Source of the DNA: Pigmentiphaga aceris
GTDB lineage: Bacteria > Pseudomonadota > Gammaproteobacteria > Burkholderiales > Burkholderiaceae_B
Length of the DNA: 64,000 bases
Assembly: GCF_008119665.1 (NCBI RefSeq)
Contig: NZ_CP043046.1
Location: 5,332,001-5,396,000 of the forward strand
Direction of reading: 5' to 3'
In this document: one piece after another, positions 25,521 to 35,700 of the stretch
Layout: each line of letters starts with the position of its first letter
Position numbering within the stretch: position 1 is the stretch's first letter
The notes under the pieces: generated by a model
What the model was told of the DNA's origin: nothing
What the model saw: the letters and a program-made list of their open reading frames with translations, nothing else
Database searches by the model: none
Program-made: the position numbers and the translations under genes

Positions 25521-26783
25521 TTATGCCAGGCGCAGGCGGGCGGCGTTGGCCAGCCAGCCATACAGCATGTACAGCACCAGCGTGGCGACCAGCAGCAGGC
25601 CGCCCAGTGCGGTGGCCATGCCCCAGTTGATGGTGACGTTGGTGTAGAAGGCCACGAAGTAGCTCACCATCTGGTCGCCCGGGCCGCCCAGCAGCGCAGG
25701 CGTGATGTAGTAGCCGATCGACATGATGAACACCAGCAGGCAGCCTGCCCCCACGCCCGCTACGGTCTGCGGGAAGTACACGCGCCAGAAGCTGGCAAAC
25801 GGATGGCAGCCCAGCGAAATCGCTGCACGCACGTAGCTGGGCGAGATGCCTTTCATCACGCTGTAGATCGGCAGGATCATGAAGGGCAGCATGATGTGCA
25901 CCATCGCGATGTACACGCCCGCGCGGTTGAATACCAGTTGTAGCGGCTGGTCGATCAAACCAAGCTTGATCAGCGCGCTGTTGATCAGACCGCCGGACTG
26001 CAGCAACACGATCCAGGCCGCGACCCGCACCAGAATGGAGGTCCAGAACGGCAGCAGCACCAGGATCATCAACAGGTTGCTCTGACGTGACGGCAGGCTG
26101 GCCAGCAGGTAAGCCAGCGGATAGGCGAACACCAGGCAGATCAGGGTGATGACTGCGCCCATCCACAGGGTGCGGGCAAAGACGTCCAGGTAGATCGCCT
26201 GGTCGGGCGTGGTGCGTGTGATCTCACCCAGTTCGTCGATGCGGTGGTCCAGTGCGGCCAGCACGTAATACGGCGTGGTGGCGCTGCTGTTGCGACGAAT
26301 GACTTGCCAGTAGGCCGGGTCACCCCAACGGGCATCCACGCCCTCCAGGGCTTGCTGATAGGTGCCCGTGGCCTGCAGTGGCATCGCGCGCGTGGTCTTG
26401 GCCAGCAGGCTGCGATAGCCCGGCAGCTCCAGGTTCAGGCGGCGGGCCAGTTCACCGCTGCTGGCGGTGTTGCCACGCAGCGCGGTCAGGTCTTCCGTCA
26501 GGGCGCGATACACCGGTTCAGGCGGCAGCGATTTGCCGTCCCACTGGGCGATGGCAGACACGGTGCCGGGTAGCGCACGCACGACTTCGGGGTTATCCAC
26601 ACTGCGCCACAGCAGCATGGCAATCGGCACGACAAAGGTCAGCACCAGGAACACCAGCAGGGGCAGCACCAGACCAAACGCCGTCAGTCGGCTGCGGCGG
26701 CCAGCACGGGCCAGCTGTTGTTTCAGACCGCGGTCGATGACAGGTGCGGCGTTGCCGTCCAACGTAGTGGCAGGGGCGACCAT
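25521..26783 (-). CDS. ABC importer permease, PotB-like, with long periplasmic insertion
   Basis: I choose the ATG at 26783 (MVAPATTLDG) with GGAG eight bases upstream; an ATG 13 codons earlier is possible. The product is 420 residues, longer than the usual 280-300 for PotB. The excess is an insertion of roughly 130 residues between the first and second membrane segments (from VDNPEVVRALPG to TPDQAIYLDVFART). It is probably periplasmic and seen in a subfamily of these permeases. The remaining membrane segments and the coupling motif (AAISLGCHPFASFWRVYFP) are normal. It ends 11 bases before the PotC-like start. Confidence 0.9.
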   Translation of the reverse strand: MVAPATTLDGNAAPVIDRGLKQQLARAGRRSRLTAFGLVLPLLVFLVLTFVVPIAMLLWRSVDNPEVVRALPGTVSAIAQWDGKSLPPEPVYRALTEDLTALRGNTASSGELARRLNLELPGYRSLLAKTTRAMPLQATGTYQQALEGVDARWGDPAYWQVIRRNSSATTPYYVLAALDHRIDELGEITRTTPDQAIYLDVFARTLWMGAVITLICLVFAYPLAYLLASLPSRQSNLLMILVLLPFWTSILVRVAAWIVLLQSGGLINSALIKLGLIDQPLQLVFNRAGVYIAMVHIMLPFMILPIYSVMKGISPSYVRAAISLGCHPFASFWRVYFPQTVAGVGAGCLLVFIMSIGYYITPALLGGPGDQMVSYFVAFYTNVTINWGMATALGGLLLVATLVLYMLYGWLANAARLRLA

Positions 26784-26897
26784 GACGGGCTCCGGAATCG
26801 GGGAATGACCGGCCGCATGCACGCAGGAAAATGCGCAGGCAGGCGACCGCAGAAATACGGTTGACCCGCAGCGCGCCAGGGCGCTGCGGGTCGGGGC

Positions 26898-27929
26898 TTA
26901 CTTCGCAGCCCAGGCGTTGAAGCGTTGTTCCAGCGTTTCGCCGTAGTCGGTCCAGAACTGCACACCCATGGCGACCTGGCCGCGGATGTTGCGCTCGGCG
27001 GTGGGCAGGTTGCTGGCGGTCTTCACGCTCAGCAGCGGAATCGCCTGCTTGTTGGACGGGCCGTAGGCAATGTGCTCGGAATAGCTTTTCTGTTGCTGCG
27101 GCTGAAGCATGAAGGCCAGGAACTTCATGGCGTCTTCCTTGTTCTTCGCGCCCTTCGGAATCGCCCACGCATCGAAGTCATAGATGCCGCCGTTCCACAC
27201 GATCTGCAGGTTGCTTTCCTTTTGTACGGCAGCGATGCGACCGTTGTAGGCCGAGCTCATCACCACGTCACCCGAGGCCAGGTATTGCGGCGGCTGCGCG
27301 CCTGCTTCCCACCATTGAATGTTGGGCTTCAGTTCGTCCAGCTTCTTGAAGGCGCGGTCTTGTCCTTCCTTGGTTGCCAGCACCTTGTAGACGTCCTTGG
27401 TTGGCACGCCATCGGCCATCAGCGCGAATTCCAGGGTGTACTTGGCACCCTTGCGAAGACCACGCTTGCCGGGGAAGGTCTTGGTGTCCCAGAAGTCGAC
27501 CCAGCCATTGGGGGTGGTCTTGACCTTGTCGGCGTTGTAAGCCAGCACGGTGGACCACACGAAGAAGCCCACGCCGCAGGGGGTGATGGCACCCGACACG
27601 AAGTCCTCTGATTTGCCCAGCTTGCTGAAGTCCAGCTGTTCGAACAGCCCTTCGTCGCAGCCACGCGCCAGCTCGGGCGATTCCAGCTCCACCAGGTCCC
27701 AGGACACGCTGCCGGTGTCGACCATGGCCTTGACCTTGGCCAGTTCGCCGTTGAATTCACCAGCGATGATCTTGTTGCCGGTCTGCTGTTCGTAAGGCTG
27801 GTAGTAGGCCTTGACCTGGGCGTCTTTGTTGGCACCGCCGAAGGACACGACGGTCAGGTCTTTGGCCAGCGCCGGGGCGCTGCAAACCAGGGCGGCGGCA
27901 AGCGCCGTGAGTGTGATGCGGAACGACAT
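26898..27929 (-). CDS. ABC importer solute-binding protein, PotD-like
   Basis: The product is 343 residues with a clear Sec signal peptide (MSFRITLTALAAALVCSAPA, cleavage after ALA). A GTG four codons upstream is an alternative start. The mature protein begins KDLTVVSFGG and has the pattern of polyamine-type periplasmic binding proteins (family 1/8): VSWDLVELESPELARGC, VWSTVLAYNADK, GWVDFWDTKTFPGKRGLR, and WAIPKGAKNKEDAMKFLAFM. It captures the ligand in the periplasm and delivers it to the two permeases. The ligand is probably a polyamine or related cation, but the sequence does not settle it. Second gene of the operon. Confidence 0.9.
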   Translation of the reverse strand: MSFRITLTALAAALVCSAPALAKDLTVVSFGGANKDAQVKAYYQPYEQQTGNKIIAGEFNGELAKVKAMVDTGSVSWDLVELESPELARGCDEGLFEQLDFSKLGKSEDFVSGAITPCGVGFFVWSTVLAYNADKVKTTPNGWVDFWDTKTFPGKRGLRKGAKYTLEFALMADGVPTKDVYKVLATKEGQDRAFKKLDELKPNIQWWEAGAQPPQYLASGDVVMSSAYNGRIAAVQKESNLQIVWNGGIYDFDAWAIPKGAKNKEDAMKFLAFMLQPQQQKSYSEHIAYGPSNKQAIPLLSVKTASNLPTAERNIRGQVAMGVQFWTDYGETLEQRFNAWAAK

Positions 27930-28010
27930 GGTTGGTCTCACTCCAGGGGTTTTAGGTATCGTCGTCGGAAGGCAGAACGTCAGGGACAGAACGTCAGAGC
28001 AAAAACAGGC

Positions 28011-29159
28011 TTACGCGGCGACCAGCTCGGCGGCAGGTTTGCTCGCCGTGGCAGCCACGCCGGGCGACGCGTCGAGCGCACGCACGTGCTCGATCGGGAA
28101 GCCCAGCGGAATCACGTCACCCACTGCCAGGCCGGGTTCCAGCTGGGAGATGGGTTGCTTGATGAAGAAATTGGATTCGCCGCAGACGTCCAGGCGAATG
28201 CGCACGTGGTCGCCCAGGTAGATGAACTCGGCAATGCGGCCCGAGAAGCGGTTTTCCATCTGCTGCGTGGCACCGTTCAGACGCACGCGTTCCGGGCGAA
28301 TCGACAAGGTCACGGGCTGGCCGGGTTGGCCCACATTGACCGCGAGCGCACGCACTTTCTCGCCACGTGCCAGCTCCACCGTGCACAGCTCGCCGTCACG
28401 GTGCACCAGCCGACCGGGCAGTCGATTGTTCTCGCCGATGAACTGGGCCACGAAGGTATTGCAGGGGTGTTCGTACAGGCTGCGCGGGTCGGCGATCTGC
28501 TGGATTTCACCGTTGTGGAACACCGCCACACGGTCACTCATGGTCAGTGCTTCACCCTGGTCGTGGGTGACGTAGACCACCGTCACACCCAGGCGTTGAT
28601 GGATGTGTTTGATCTCCATCTGCATGTGTTCGCGAAGCTGTTTGTCGAGCGCGCCCAGCGGCTCATCCATCAGCACCAGCTGGGGTTCGAACACCAGTGC
28701 ACGGGCCAATGCCACGCGCTGCTGCTGGCCACCGGAAATCTGCGTGGGATAACGTCCACCGAAGGCGTCCAACTGAACCATCGACAGCGCGTGACGCACC
28801 TTGTCGGCCACGTCTACCTTGTTCATGCCGCGCACGGTCAGCGGGAAGGCAACGTTCTCGGCCACGGTCATGTGGGGGAACAGCGCGTAGTTCTGGAACA
28901 CCATACCGATGTCACGCTTGTGCGGCGGCACGTTGTTAAGTCGTTTGCCGTCCAGTGTGATTTCACCTGCGGTGGGCGTCTCGAAACCGGCCAGCATCAT
29001 CAGGCTGGTGGTCTTGCCCGAACCCGAGGGGCCCAGCAGCGTCAGGAACTCGCCGCGACGAATGTCGAGGTTCAGATTCTTGACAATCAGGCTTGCGCCG
29101 TCGTAGGTCTTCTGGACGCCGCGAAAGCTCACCAGCACATCGTTGTTCGTCGCCGTCAT
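28011..29159 (-). CDS. ABC importer ATPase, PotA-like
   Basis: The start at 29159 (MTATNNDVLVSFRGV) follows GGGGA by seven bases; an ATG six codons earlier is possible. The product is 382 residues. Walker A GPSGSGKTT, the ABC signature ISGGQQQRVALARAL, Walker B LVLMDEPLGALD and the switch His (VTHDQGEA) are complete. The C-terminal 130 residues form a TOBE/MalK-like regulatory domain (SIRPERVRL, GRIAEFIYLGDHVRIRLDV). First gene of the four-gene operon, followed by the solute-binding protein. The 190 bases upstream to 29350 must hold the operon promoter; I see no convincing boxes. Confidence 0.92.
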   Translation of the reverse strand: MTATNNDVLVSFRGVQKTYDGASLIVKNLNLDIRRGEFLTLLGPSGSGKTTSLMMLAGFETPTAGEITLDGKRLNNVPPHKRDIGMVFQNYALFPHMTVAENVAFPLTVRGMNKVDVADKVRHALSMVQLDAFGGRYPTQISGGQQQRVALARALVFEPQLVLMDEPLGALDKQLREHMQMEIKHIHQRLGVTVVYVTHDQGEALTMSDRVAVFHNGEIQQIADPRSLYEHPCNTFVAQFIGENNRLPGRLVHRDGELCTVELARGEKVRALAVNVGQPGQPVTLSIRPERVRLNGATQQMENRFSGRIAEFIYLGDHVRIRLDVCGESNFFIKQPISQLEPGLAVGDVIPLGFPIEHVRALDASPGVAATASKPAAELVAA

Positions 29160-29349
29160 CACCGTTTCCCCACGCATCGAAGCCAGGCATCAAGCGTAGA
29201 AAAACAGCAGCAGACGGCCTATCGGCGCGGCAGACTGATTTGCCTTACCCGACAGGAGAGCTTTTTGTAGGGATCGCCTGACAAGGGCGATGGGTGGCGC
29301 AGGTTTGCACCCAGCGCGGCTCAAGCACAGGGCGTGTGTCCCGACAGGC

Positions 29350-29979
29350 TCAACCCAGCTTGTGCTCCAGTGCGTACTTCACCAGGTCGGCAACAGAGTG
29401 CACGCCCAGCTTCTGCATCAGCCGTGCCTTGTGGGTGCTGATGGTCTTGCTGCTGACCGACAGGTGCTGGGCGATCTCGTTCACGCCCTCGCCTTTCACC
29501 AGACGTTCGAACACCGAGAACTCACGCTCGGACAGCTGCGTGTGACGTGGTTTGTCGCTGGCCAGGCCCACGTCGAACACCATGCGGTCGGCCAGCTCCG
29601 GGTCAATGTAGCGACCGCCAGCGGCGACCTTGCGGATGGCAGTCAGCAGCAGCGCAGGTTCACTGTCCTTGGTGGCGTAGCCAGACGCCCCGGCCTTCAG
29701 CGCACGGGCGGCCATCTGCGGTTCGTCGTGCATGGACAGCATCAGAATGCTGGGCGCTCCGGCACGGGCACGGATGCGCGCGATCGACTCCAGGCCATTC
29801 ATGCCGGGCATGGAGATATCCAGCAAAACGACATCGCACGGCGTGTTGCGCAAGCTGTCCAGCAACTGCTCGCCGTTCACGGCTTCGCCCACGACAAGCA
29901 GGTCGGGGGCCATGCCGATCAATTGCTTGATGCCCTCGCGCACGATCTTGTGATCTTCGGCAACCAGCACGCGGATCAT
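29350..29979 (-). CDS. Two-component response regulator, NarL/FixJ (LuxR) type
   Basis: The product is 209 residues. The receiver domain has the acidic pair (AED at 7-9), the phospho-acceptor Asp54 in DVVLLDISMPG and the lysine in GYATKDSE. The C-terminal LuxR-type helix-turn-helix is LSEREFSVFERLVKGEGVNE followed by SSKTISTHKARLMQKLGV. It is a DNA-binding transcription factor controlled by phosphorylation. The gene follows the sensor kinase at a distance of 44 bases on the same strand, so they form a pair. The PotABCD-like operon lies next in the same direction and could be a target (inference). Confidence 0.95.
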   Translation of the reverse strand: MIRVLVAEDHKIVREGIKQLIGMAPDLLVVGEAVNGEQLLDSLRNTPCDVVLLDISMPGMNGLESIARIRARAGAPSILMLSMHDEPQMAARALKAGASGYATKDSEPALLLTAIRKVAAGGRYIDPELADRMVFDVGLASDKPRHTQLSEREFSVFERLVKGEGVNEIAQHLSVSSKTISTHKARLMQKLGVHSVADLVKYALEHKLG

Positions 29980-30023
29980 GCATGTCCCTTTTCGTTTTTT
30001 GTTGATCTGTTATCGATTCGATT

Positions 30024-32420
30024 TCAACGCAGCGGAATGCGCGCTTGCAGCGTGGTGCCGTTGCCGGGTTCACCGTCCAGCGTCAGGGTGCCGCCAAGCA
30101 TCAGCACACGCTCTCGCATGCCCACCACCCCGAATGATCGCTGGTTTGCGCTGGGCTGAAAACCCACACCGTCATCGGCCACGGTCAGCGCGAGCATACC
30201 GTCTTCGACCGTCAGGCGAATTTCCAGCGAATGCGCCTGGGCGTGGCGCATGACATTGGTGAGCGCCTCTTGCAGCACGCGGAACAGGCCAATGGCCTGC
30301 GCGTCGCTCAGCACCAGCGGCGTATCAGTGGCCAGCACCAGACAGGGAATGCCGCTGCGCGCTTCGAAACGGCGCGCCTGCCATTCGATGGCCGATACGA
30401 TGCCAGCATCCAGAATCGGCGGGCGCAAGGCGGTGGCCACGTCACGCACCAGCTGGAACAGCTGCGCCATCAACCGCTGGATACTCTCCAAGCGCTCGCG
30501 CTGGGCGGCGTTTGGGTCGGGCGTGATCAGCCCGAGCATGGAAAACTCCAGCTTCAGCACGGTAAGCACCTGCCCCAGTTCGTCGTGCACCTCGCGTGCG
30601 ATGCGGGCCTTCTCTTCTTCGCGCACGGTTTCCAGGTGGGCGGACAAGTCGCGCAGCTGTGCTTGCGAATGCGCCAGTGCAAGTTCCGCGCGCTTGTTGT
30701 CGTGGATGTCCCAGACGACACCATCCCAGACAAAACGGCCATCGTCCATGCGCCGCATGGCCGCCTTCAGATCAACCCAGCGTTCATCACCCGTCGCCGT
30801 GCACATGCGACCCTGCCAGTGCCAGTCGATGCGTGCCTGCATGGCTGCATCGCGCCGCGCGACATAGTCGCCCACATCAGCAGGGTGGATCAGGCTGCGC
30901 AAGCCACGCTCGCGATCGGTCAGTGCCGCAGGCGCGTGACCAACCAGCGCCTGGCTGCCGTCGCTGACGAAGGTCAGCACCGCGCCATCGTGGCTCTCGC
31001 CGTATTCCATGCGGAACACCATGCCGGGCACGTTGGCGGCAATGCCGCGCAGCTGGGCTTCGCGCTCGGCCAGTGCGGCATCGGCGCGCCGTTTTTCGCT
31101 CAGGTCGAGCACAAAGACGACCAGATATTCCGCGCTGCCGAAACGCAGAAAGCTCAGGTTGACCGCCACCGGCAACCAACTGCCGTCACCACGTTGCCAG
31201 ACGGTCTCTGAGCCAGCCGGGGGTTGTTCGTCGCGCACCAGTTTCCACAAGGACAACCAGCGGTCCATATGCAAGGTGGGGTCGAAATCTTCCAGGGGCC
31301 GTTCAAGCAACAGAGACGGCGCAATGCCCAGCATGTTCGCTGCCGCCGCATTCACGTAGCGGATGCGGCTGTCCCAGTTCACCCACAGAATGCCCGTGAC
31401 GCTCTGGTCGACTGAGAACTGCGTGAGGCGCAGCGCCTCCTTTTCCTGTTCACGCAACGCAAGTTCGCGGCGCAGGTCGGTTACCCGCCGCTCCATGACC
31501 GGGCGTTGCCGCAATTGCCATATCAGCGCGGCGGCCAGCGCAGTGGTCAGCAGACCTGCCAACAAGGCCAGGCTGCGCCACAGTGCAGGCGACAACTCAG
31601 ACGCAGGCGGTGGAGCCAACCAGCGCTGTCGCAGTTGTACGGCGTCGGCATCAGGCAATGCGGCCAGCAGTCCATCCAGTTGCCGCAGCAGCAGCGGTTG
31701 TTCGCTGACCACTGCGATGCGACGCAGCAGCGGGTAGCCAGCGGTTTCGATCTGCACCAAGCCGGCAAACAGACGTTGACGCGCCAGCCGATCGAACTGG
31801 ACCTGATCCACCAGCGCGTAGTCGGCCGTGCCCTCGGCAAGCTGGCGCAAGGCAGCCTGCGGATCAGCCGCCACCTCGACCCGCAGCGCGGGCAGGTTCT
31901 GTTGCACCTGGGCGGGCAATTCGTTGACCGGGCCGACCAGCAGACGGGTGTCCGCAGGGATGCGCGCGAGCGATACGGGGTCAAGCTCGCGTCCGCCGAC
32001 CAGCACCATGGGCACCCGCAGATAGGGGTCGGTGTAACGCCAGTGGCGCAGCCCCATTGGCGTCTGCAGTGCGCCCACGGCCATGTCGATCTGCCCTGCT
32101 TCGCGTGCGGTTTCCTGCGCCATGGTGTCAGGGAAGACATGCCATTCCAGGTGGACACCTGCTCGCCGCGCAAGGCGACTAAGCAAGTCGATGTCATACC
32201 CTGCCAGACCGCCGGCGGCATCAAGCGTCGCGTAGGGCGCCTGGGTGACCACCCCCACGCGCCAGATCGGGACTTGGGCGTAGGCGGGAGCGAAGGGCAG
32301 CGGCAATATCCACGCAAGGATGACAACCAATGTCGCAGTACGTGCCTTCAGCGCTGTCTTGACGCTGGCACACAGCCGAGCGGCGCATGGCGCTCCATGC
32401 TGATTCCTGCGCGCAGACAA
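30024..32420 (-). CDS. Sensor histidine kinase with periplasmic solute-binding domain and two PAS domains
   Basis: I place the start at a TTG (32420) with AGGAG eight bases upstream (32429-32433). The open frame extends 61 codons further but with non-coding character. The product is 798 residues. A signal segment (ATLVVILAWILPLPFAPAYA) is followed by a family-3 solute-binding domain (about 50-290; ATLDAAGGLAGYDIDLLSRL, RHWRYTDPYLRVPMVLV). One membrane helix (LALLAGLLTTALAAALIW) comes next, then two PAS domains (about 335-450 and 460-585). A HisKA_3 dimerisation helix carries the His at about 612 (REVHDELGQ), followed by the NarX-type ATPase (NVMRHAQAHS, ADDGVGF, GVVGMRERV). It should sense a small ligand in the periplasm and phosphorylate the regulator next to it. 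Confidence 0.92.
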   Translation of the reverse strand: MSARRNQHGAPCAARLCASVKTALKARTATLVVILAWILPLPFAPAYAQVPIWRVGVVTQAPYATLDAAGGLAGYDIDLLSRLARRAGVHLEWHVFPDTMAQETAREAGQIDMAVGALQTPMGLRHWRYTDPYLRVPMVLVGGRELDPVSLARIPADTRLLVGPVNELPAQVQQNLPALRVEVAADPQAALRQLAEGTADYALVDQVQFDRLARQRLFAGLVQIETAGYPLLRRIAVVSEQPLLLRQLDGLLAALPDADAVQLRQRWLAPPPASELSPALWRSLALLAGLLTTALAAALIWQLRQRPVMERRVTDLRRELALREQEKEALRLTQFSVDQSVTGILWVNWDSRIRYVNAAAANMLGIAPSLLLERPLEDFDPTLHMDRWLSLWKLVRDEQPPAGSETVWQRGDGSWLPVAVNLSFLRFGSAEYLVVFVLDLSEKRRADAALAEREAQLRGIAANVPGMVFRMEYGESHDGAVLTFVSDGSQALVGHAPAALTDRERGLRSLIHPADVGDYVARRDAAMQARIDWHWQGRMCTATGDERWVDLKAAMRRMDDGRFVWDGVVWDIHDNKRAELALAHSQAQLRDLSAHLETVREEEKARIAREVHDELGQVLTVLKLEFSMLGLITPDPNAAQRERLESIQRLMAQLFQLVRDVATALRPPILDAGIVSAIEWQARRFEARSGIPCLVLATDTPLVLSDAQAIGLFRVLQEALTNVMRHAQAHSLEIRLTVEDGMLALTVADDGVGFQPSANQRSFGVVGMRERVLMLGGTLTLDGEPGNGTTLQARIPLR

Positions 32421-32780
32421 CGCCTGTTCTCCTACTTGCTGACGGGCACCGCTAAGACGATGGGAAAAGGATGGGCCGCAGTAGCCTCTCGCGCCCTGGC
32501 CCAGATTGTAGATGTCGGGCATAAGACCCTGACGATTAGCTTCCACAAAGGCAACGTCAAATACGTAGTTTATTTGAATGAAGCCATGACACAAAGTGCG
32601 CACTTACACCCATTGAAACCAAAAGACACAAAGAACATAATATAAAATTATTGATATTCAATATTCATCAATATATTAATTATCAGCTTATTTCACTTGA
32701 AATCACGCTGAACGGCGTTAATCTCGCTGCAAATTTTTAGCACTGAAATAATTCAGTGCTTTTTCCCAGACGAGATGTTT
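32421..32780. other. Divergent intergenic region with A+T-rich core
   Basis: The stretch separates the kinase (minus) from the large DUF4214 gene (plus). Bases around 32590-32720 are strikingly A+T-rich (for example AATATTCATCAATATATTAA), a likely site of promoters and of nucleoid-protein binding. I cannot assign -35 and -10 boxes with confidence. The 3' part contains the leader hairpin listed separately. Confidence 0.6.
32739..32764 (+). terminator. Terminator-like hairpin inside the leader of the DUF4214 gene
   Basis: Arms AGCACTGAA (32739-32747) and TTCAGTGCT (32752-32760) pair around a 4-base loop and run straight into five T residues. The structure ends only 16 bases before the preferred start codon at 32781, so it would cut the transcript just before the gene unless it is bypassed. 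It could be an attenuator or the end of a short upstream RNA. Confidence 0.7.
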
Positions 32781-35700
32781 ATGTCCGCACGTGTTCAACA
32801 AGCTTATTTCACCTTATTTGGCCGACCGGCCGACCCGGCTGGCTTGGCGTTCTGGGACAACGTCTCTGCGTCGCTGAGCGACGCACAGCTTTATGAAGCA
32901 CTTGCTGCCTCACCTGAATTTCAAGCGTCTGCCGATATCACCACGACGTCGTTGCTGACCAGTATTTATCAAAATGCCTTCGGACGCGCACCGGACGCTG
33001 ACGGACTGAACTTCTGGCTGTCGGTCATCACCGCTGATGGCGGTGACTTGGCAGCAGTTGCGCGTGCAGCCGCCAGCATCATCTCGCTGCCAACCCCGGA
33101 ATCAGCCGACGGCCAAGCCGTTGTCAATAAAACGCAGGTGTCCATTGCATTGACGGAGGCCTTGTCGAACACAGACCACGCCAATTCAATTGATGCCACC
33201 ACGCTGGCGTCTGCCAAGGCGCTGCTAGCCCAGACGGGAAGTACCGCACTGCCCGAGGCGGCGGCATTGGCAACGGCGATCACTGGCGTGGCTCAGACCG
33301 TGGCCACCGACACCTTGTCCAAGGTGCACAGCAGCGTGCAGACCCTTTATGTGGCCGTCTATGGACGCCCGGCTGATCCGGATGGCCTGAACTTCTGGAC
33401 GGCAACACTGGACTCGCTTGGTGGCGATGCATCGGCGCTTGCCACGCAGTTCATTTCTGCCGACAACGCCGAGTTCGTCGCGACCTACGGTGCACTCAGC
33501 GCTGATGAGTTCCTTGCGACCCTTTACCAGAACCTGACGGGCCGCGCGCCCGACGCAGACGGCGCCAGTTTCTGGAAAGGCAGTATCGAAAATCTGACCA
33601 ATGCAGGCGAATCCACGCTGGCAGGCTTTGCTGCAGTGGCTGCGCAGGTTGTTCAGGCAGTGGTGGCCAACCCGACTTCCGCCGACGCCAACGTTGCGAA
33701 AAACACAGCAGCTGTGGCGCAGAGCTTCACCGAGCAACTCGTGCAACAAGCCGGCCCTGATGCCGACCTCAGCCAGATCTCTGCGGCGGCCCTGACCGCC
33801 GCCCGCGAGTTGCTGAACGGCGTAACCGCCGATCCTGCGTCGGTTACGCAAGCACAGGAAAAAGTCACTGATCTTGCCAAGGGCGTGCTGGAGCAAGTTG
33901 GCGTGCCAGTGGTCAATCCCCCGCTAGTCACCCCGCCTGTGGTGTCTCCCCCAGCGACCCTTGCCTTCACGGTGGATGCTGCCCTGGAAAACGACAACCC
34001 CGCCACTGGCGCATTCAAGACGATCCAGGCAGCAATCGATGCCGTGGGCGATGGCCGAGCCGCCGTGATCAAGGTGGCGGCAGGTATCTATACCGAAGAC
34101 CTGGTGTTGAAGAGCAGCATCACGTTGGAAGGCCAAGGAGATGTGAAGGTCGTGTCGGCGGGCAGCGACACGGCAGTGCTGGCCGAACATGCATCGAATA
34201 TCACCATCAAGAACATGGTGTTCGAGGAGAACGATGCAGTGACATACCAGCTTGCGTTCAAGGATGCATCGGGCATCACGCTGGACCACGTGACCCTGAT
34301 CGGTGACGAGCGCGATGCTGCCACTGGCCTGTACCTCAATGGCGTGGCGGGGGCGACGCTGTCGCAGGTTACCGTGCGAGCTTACGGTAAGGATGGCATT
34401 GCAGTGGTGGCAAAGGACGCGGCTCCGGATTGGAAGGTCAGCAAAGACCTGACGTTCACTGATGTGTCGGCGACGAATAACGGAACTGGTCTCGCGTTCT
34501 ACACGAAAGGCACTGGTATCTTTGCAAACCCGGAGGATGCCGAGGCCGACATCAATGGCGTGGTCTTCAAGGGCGCGACCTTGATCTCCGGCAACGGGAC
34601 AGGCGTCTTGTTTGGCGAGGAAGGTGGGCTGAAGGCAGTGCATGGTGAGTTCGTCACCCCCGAGTTCGGCACGCCGTCCTGGGCAAGCATTGAACTGCAA
34701 AACACTATGGTCAACGGGAACACCGTCCAGGTCTTGAGCCATGACCGAACCTTCCCTGCCTACATCATCGCGGCTGGCACCGATGACATAACCGTGAATT
34801 TCGATACTCGCGTCGAATTGGAGGGCGATGTACCGCAGCTGGTGACGTTCACCGAGGAGGCCGGCTATTCCTTCACTATCGGGGGCTCATCCAACATCGA
34901 GCTACAACGCGACAAGAGCACTTTTTGGCTGTCCGACAACTCGGATCGGACCACACCGTATCAGATCGATGTGAAATCAAGTGGCTCCGAAATCAGCTTC
35001 TCTGCGATTTCATACGGCGTGACCCAAGATATTCAACTGACGTTGGATGCCAATGCACTGAAGACTTTGGAGCTCTCTGGCATCTACACAACCGCCAGAT
35101 TCGTGCTGACCGACACATCCCAACTCAGCCAGCTGACAAACATCAAGCTGACCTTCCTGACCACCGCAGACATCCTGCTGAATCTGAAGGATGCGCAGCA
35201 AAGCATTGTGCTGGACTCGTCGTACGAGGGTCTTACATCAACGAGCAGCCAAGTCGACTACACCGGTAGTCAGCATGGTGACACCCTGAATATCGCTGGT
35301 CGTTATGGCAGTGTCTATACCCTGGGAAGCGGCGACGATGTGGTGTCTTATCTGGGGTCACTGCAATACACCTACGGAGACCCGACACAACTGCCGATCT
35401 CAAGCGTGAGCACGGCAGGTGTGTCGCGCGTTGGCACCCGGGAAGTCTTTGGAGAGGGTGTGGTCAACGCCTACGATACGATCAAGAATTTCGGCGCGTC
35501 CGATGTGATCAGGATCGAAACAGCAGCCGAGAGAGGCACGTTTGGCAATGTCACATTCGGCACCGACAACGTGGACCTTGCGTTTGCCCAGGTCGCCATC
35601 ACCACCCAGTTTGCGCAAGGCAAAAATGTCGTCTTCGCCACCTTGCCGACGCCAGATCAAGGCTATTTGTTCGTCGACCTGGATGGAAATGGCGCTTATG

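Noticed and set aside
24688..26166. Extended frame that would give the PotC-like permease a 219-residue N-terminal addition
   Set aside because: The extra part is the frame-shifted shadow of the PotB-like gene; the ATG at 25509 has a good ribosome site and starts a normal-length permease.
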